From: Pyrinomonadaceae bacterium
Lineage (GTDB): Bacteria; Acidobacteriota; Blastocatellia; Pyrinomonadales; Pyrinomonadaceae
Assembly: GCA_026129865.1 (NCBI GenBank)
Contig: JAHCHG010000003.1
Coordinates: 248,001-312,000 of the forward strand
Reading direction: 5' to 3'
DNA length: 64,000 nucleotides
Shown: one piece after another, positions 61,744 through 64,000 of the stretch
Position numbering within the stretch: the first letter of the stretch is position 1
Layout of the letters: the number at the start of each line of letters is the position of its first letter
Position numbers and translations under genes: made by a program
Notes under the pieces: generated by a model
Seen by the model: only the letters and a program-made list of their open reading frames with translations
Database searches by the model: none
What the model was told of the DNA's origin: nothing

Positions 61744-62636
61744 TGTTTTTATTTGCAGAAGGCGGGCATCATACGCCATTGATCGTTGAATTTCTTAACG
61801 AACATTTTGGCGAGCCGGTCCATAAATTTCAGGTTGCTTATACGAAACCCCGATGGGAAAAAATCCTTGAACCGCTGGGGACAACACCCGAAGCGGTCTT
61901 CGGGGGTCCGTACACTGTTGAAAACGCGATACCGTGGTACACGGTGATGTTTGTCATTGCGTGTGTCTTGTCAGTTGCGTTGATTTGGATCTTTAAGGGC
62001 AAGCTGTCATCGGAAGATCCGACGCACAGCCAGCTGACGCTCGAAGCCGGTTTCCTGGCTTTGAAAGACATGATCATCAACGTGGTCGGGCATCACGGGT
62101 ACAAGTATTTTCCGGTTGTCGCGACATTCGCGGTTTTGGTTCTGGTTTCCAATTTGATGGGATTGTTCCCGCTGTTCATGTCGCCGACGGCTTCGGTTAA
62201 TGTAACGTTCGCGCTTGGTATCTCATCGTTCGTTTATTACAACTATGTCGGCATCAAGGAAAACGGCTTGGTTGGGCATCTTGCGCATTTTGCGGGACCG
62301 AAACTTCCGCTGGTGATTGCGCTGTTCATTACGCCTTTGATCTTCGGTATCGAGCTTGTCAGTAACATGATCCGCCCGATGACTCTTGGTTTACGGCTCT
62401 TTGCGAATATGTTCGCGGACGAGCAGATCGCCTTGAACGTAGCAAATCTTGCGTCGCCGTACACGAATATTCTGCTGCCGATCGCGCTAATGCCGCTTGC
62501 AGTTTTTGTCGCTTTTGTTCAGACACTTGTATTTACATTGCTGTCGATGATCTACATCAGCGAAGTTACGCACGAACCGCATGATCATCATGAAGAAGAT
62601 CACGCACATTCCGAAGCCGTGCCGGCGCACGCGTAA
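61743..62636 (+). CDS. atpB: ATP synthase subunit a
   Basis: 297 aa with five or six membrane helices. The essential proton/ion-channel arginine lies in RPMTLGLRLFANMFADEQIA. The C-terminal PLAVFVAFVQTLVFTLLSMI helix has the conserved Gln-Thr; a His-rich acidic tail (PHDHHEEDHAHSEA) follows. The first 75 residues form a longer-than-usual N-terminal domain. The window contains atpB and atpE only; other subunits must lie elsewhere, since a kinase-like gene follows. Confidence 0.95.
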   Translation: MFLFAEGGHHTPLIVEFLNEHFGEPVHKFQVAYTKPRWEKILEPLGTTPEAVFGGPYTVENAIPWYTVMFVIACVLSVALIWIFKGKLSSEDPTHSQLTLEAGFLALKDMIINVVGHHGYKYFPVVATFAVLVLVSNLMGLFPLFMSPTASVNVTFALGISSFVYYNYVGIKENGLVGHLAHFAGPKLPLVIALFITPLIFGIELVSNMIRPMTLGLRLFANMFADEQIALNVANLASPYTNILLPIALMPLAVFVAFVQTLVFTLLSMIYISEVTHEPHDHHEEDHAHSEAVPAHA

Positions 62637-62709
62637 AAAGTTTCCGCTGTGAGTAACGTTGATCGGCTCACCGCAATCGAAGGAATCTTGATCAACAAAC
62701 AACGATCTT

Positions 62710-62740
62710 TTGAAAAACCGGGAAATTTGCCAATTATAGT
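62710..62740 (+). promoter_or_regulatory. Candidate sigma-70-type promoter between atpB and atpE
   Basis: TTGAAA (62710-62715) and TATAGT (62735-62740) are separated by 19 bp, slightly longer than ideal. Transcription would start near 62747. Confidence 0.4.
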
Positions 62741-62746
62741 GAGAAT

Positions 62747-62838
62747 ATGCCCGCACGCAACAGGAGCCTCGACTCCAACGAGAGTAGAAATCGAGTGCAT
62801 ACCGGAAGTGAGGCGAAATAATACCCGGCGGGTTTTTT
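62747..62838 (+). ncRNA. Candidate structured leader or small RNA between atpB and atpE
   Basis: No reading frame with a family match fills the 254-bp gap. Complementary segments nest: GCCTC (62766-62770) with GAGGC (62810-62814), and ACTC (62772-62775) with GAGT (62793-62796). At the end ACCC-GGC-GGGT (62823-62833) is followed by five or six Ts, a terminator-like signal 50 bp before atpE. The segment could attenuate or separately control c-subunit expression, or be a small RNA. No Rfam family recognised. Confidence 0.4.
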
Positions 62839-62890
62839 AGAATTTTCAATTGATCTTCGAAAAAACAAAATAGTTTAGGAGATTATTACA

Positions 62891-63214
62891 ATGAAAAAGT
62901 TTAAATATGTATTTTTTGCCGCGCTTGCTCTGATGGCGATGGCTGCAGTTTCAATGGCGCAAACGGGCGCTGCGGACAATGAAAACACGGTTAATGCTTA
63001 CAAAGCACTCGGAACAGGAATCGGCGTACTCGGTTTCGGTATTGTTGCAGGTCTTGCAGGTATCGGACAGGGTTTGGTCGGTTCGCGTGCTGCTGAAGGC
63101 GCTGCCCGCAATCCCGGCGCTGCCGGAACGGTTCAGACGATGATGATCATCGCGCTGGCTCTTATCGAGTCGCTCGTACTTTTCGGATTCGTTGTTGTTC
63201 TGCTTAAAATATGA
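62891..63214 (+). CDS. atpE: ATP synthase subunit c
   Basis: 107 aa, preceded by an AGGAG ribosome site. Two membrane helices form the ring hairpin: GTGIGVLGFGIVAGLAGIGQ and MMIIALALIESLVLFGFVVV; the ion-carrying carboxylate is E93. The polar loop has AARNPGA. An N-terminal stretch (KYVFFAALALMAMAAVSMAQ) looks like a cleavable signal peptide, so the mature protein may be about 83 aa. Q60 and E93-S94 match positions that bind sodium in Na-dependent c-rings. Confidence 0.93.
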   Translation: MKKFKYVFFAALALMAMAAVSMAQTGAADNENTVNAYKALGTGIGVLGFGIVAGLAGIGQGLVGSRAAEGAARNPGAAGTVQTMMIIALALIESLVLFGFVVVLLKI

Positions 63215-63254
63215 TCTCGAAACGCTCAAAAGGCGTTACATTTCATTAAGTTAA

Positions 63255-63287
63255 AATGCGGGCAAAGTCTTATGCTTTGTCCGTATT
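63255..63287 (+). terminator. Rho-independent terminator after atpE
   Basis: AATGCGGGCAAAG (63255-63267) pairs with CTTTGTCCGTATT (63275-63287) with two G-U pairs and a 7-base loop, followed by TTCTTTGTTTTTG. It closes the atp unit. Confidence 0.8.
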
Positions 63288-63385
63288 TTCTTTGTTTTTG
63301 CAAAAATCGTGTGTTACAACTTAGTCAAAGCGAATTGAATCTCAGAAATTGTCCGTAAAGTATATTCAATTTAAGATTTTGAAAG

Positions 63386-64000
63386 ATGAGTGAAGTAGTT
63401 TTTGAACAAAAAGTTGAGCTTCTGGATCGCTACGTCGGAAAGGTCGTAGCTGACAAATACCGCATCGAAAGCGAATGGCGCGTGTCCGGTTTGGGTAAAA
63501 TGTACCGCGCGAAACATTTGCTTATGGATCGACCGGTTACGTTGAAGATCCTCTCGCCGGCGCTTGCCGTTGACGTCAAGATCGTCAACCGGTTTTCCGC
63601 CGAAGCGCGGACGATTTCGCAGCTTTCGCATCCGAATATACTGAACGTTACCGATTTTGGAACTACGCCGGAAGGCAGTGTTTACATCGTTTTGGAAGAC
63701 GGCGCCGGCGAAACGATAAAGAACGTGATCGAAGGTTCGCAGGAATTTTCAGTCGAACGCGCGGTAAATGCGGTGCGCGGAATCGCCGCGGCGCTGACGG
63801 CTGCGCACGACAAAAAGATTCTTCATAAACATCTTACTAGTGATAGTGTTTTGCTCGTTAGAGCCGACGATCAGACCGAATCTGTTAAGGTTCTCGATTT
63901 CGGTGCGGTTAAACCGTCCGACGACGGAATGTTCGCGGAAGAACTCTCCCGGGAGGATCTAGTTTACACGGCGCCCGAACTGATAAGCGGATCGAAGGAC
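63386..64000 (+). CDS. Ser/Thr protein kinase homologue lacking the catalytic loop, partial
   Basis: First 205 codons visible; runs off the window. The kinase fold is clear: VADKYRIESEWRVSGLGKMY (degenerate glycine loop), VTLKIL with K54, a helix C Glu (AEARTISQLSHPNIL, E73), IVLEDGAGETI hinge, and DFG at 171-173. The catalytic loop, normally H-R-D-x-K-x-x-N, is H147-K-H149-L-T-S-D-S, so the catalytic Asp, the Lys and the Asn are all replaced. It is probably a pseudokinase acting by binding. Acidobacteria encode many Hanks-type kinases. Confidence 0.85.
   Translation, partial: MSEVVFEQKVELLDRYVGKVVADKYRIESEWRVSGLGKMYRAKHLLMDRPVTLKILSPALAVDVKIVNRFSAEARTISQLSHPNILNVTDFGTTPEGSVYIVLEDGAGETIKNVIEGSQEFSVERAVNAVRGIAAALTAAHDKKILHKHLTSDSVLLVRADDQTESVKVLDFGAVKPSDDGMFAEELSREDLVYTAPELISGSKD

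Overview
The window looks like a chromosomal segment of an Acidobacteriota member, probably class Blastocatellia (Pyrinomonadales-like). The basis is moderate GC, two tandem exported VWA proteins of the type common in acidobacteria, futalosine-route menaquinone genes, many exported proteins of unknown function and many small toxin-antitoxin (TA) type modules. The assignment comes from gene content only. No rRNA, tRNA, CRISPR array or transposase was seen.

Layout. 1-10 kb: a partial exported protein, ileS, a lone HEPN/AbiU2-like gene, a phosphohexomutase, two VWA genes, a COQ7/ferritin-like protein and an M14 carboxypeptidase. 10-16 kb is an accessory patch: two Uma2 genes (one broken by an amber codon), mqnE, a 5' fragment of a second mqnE, two exported proteins with near-identical signal peptides, and the decayed remains of a RelE-like and a VapBC-like module. 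16-27 kb: amidohydrolase, endonuclease/phosphatase, surface-sugar genes (glycosyltransferase, gmd, nucleotide-sugar dehydrogenase, wecB), a UbiA-type prenyltransferase, an S23 four-helix-bundle gene wedged before wecB, and a rhodanese lipoprotein with an in-frame UGA. 27-39 kb: purF, an intact DUF433/DUF5615 pair, fumarylacetoacetase, ruvC, psuG, lepB, rnc and a penicillin-binding transpeptidase. 39-44 kb: a histidine kinase and a sigma-54 response regulator separated by an AT-rich leftward cassette (a fulvocin C-like Cys-rich bacteriocin precursor and a membrane thioredoxin). 44-60 kb: an HNH pair, methyltransferase, carbamoyltransferase, DUF4349 lipoprotein, glycosyltransferases, an exported PPDK-like protein, efp, waaA, an LCAT-like lipase and a radical SAM protein. 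60-64 kb: AtpZ-like, atpI, atpB, atpE (start of an F-type ATP synthase operon) and a partial Ser/Thr kinase homologue that has lost its catalytic loop.

Most notable observations: (1) a rhodanese-family lipoprotein whose second active-site cysteine position is UGA, followed at selenocysteine-compatible spacing by a hairpin with a GGUCU loop, suggesting a selenoprotein; (2) a bacteriocin precursor split by a perfect 17-bp tandem duplication that could act as an on/off switch, with a redox partner, inserted inside a two-component locus; (3) a mobile-looking S23 gene bounded by related inverted repeats that seems to have removed the native start of wecB; (4) a partial mqnE duplication surrounding dead TA modules; (5) a structured, terminator-ended segment between atpB and atpE; (6) an exported PPDK-like protein without its PEP barrel.
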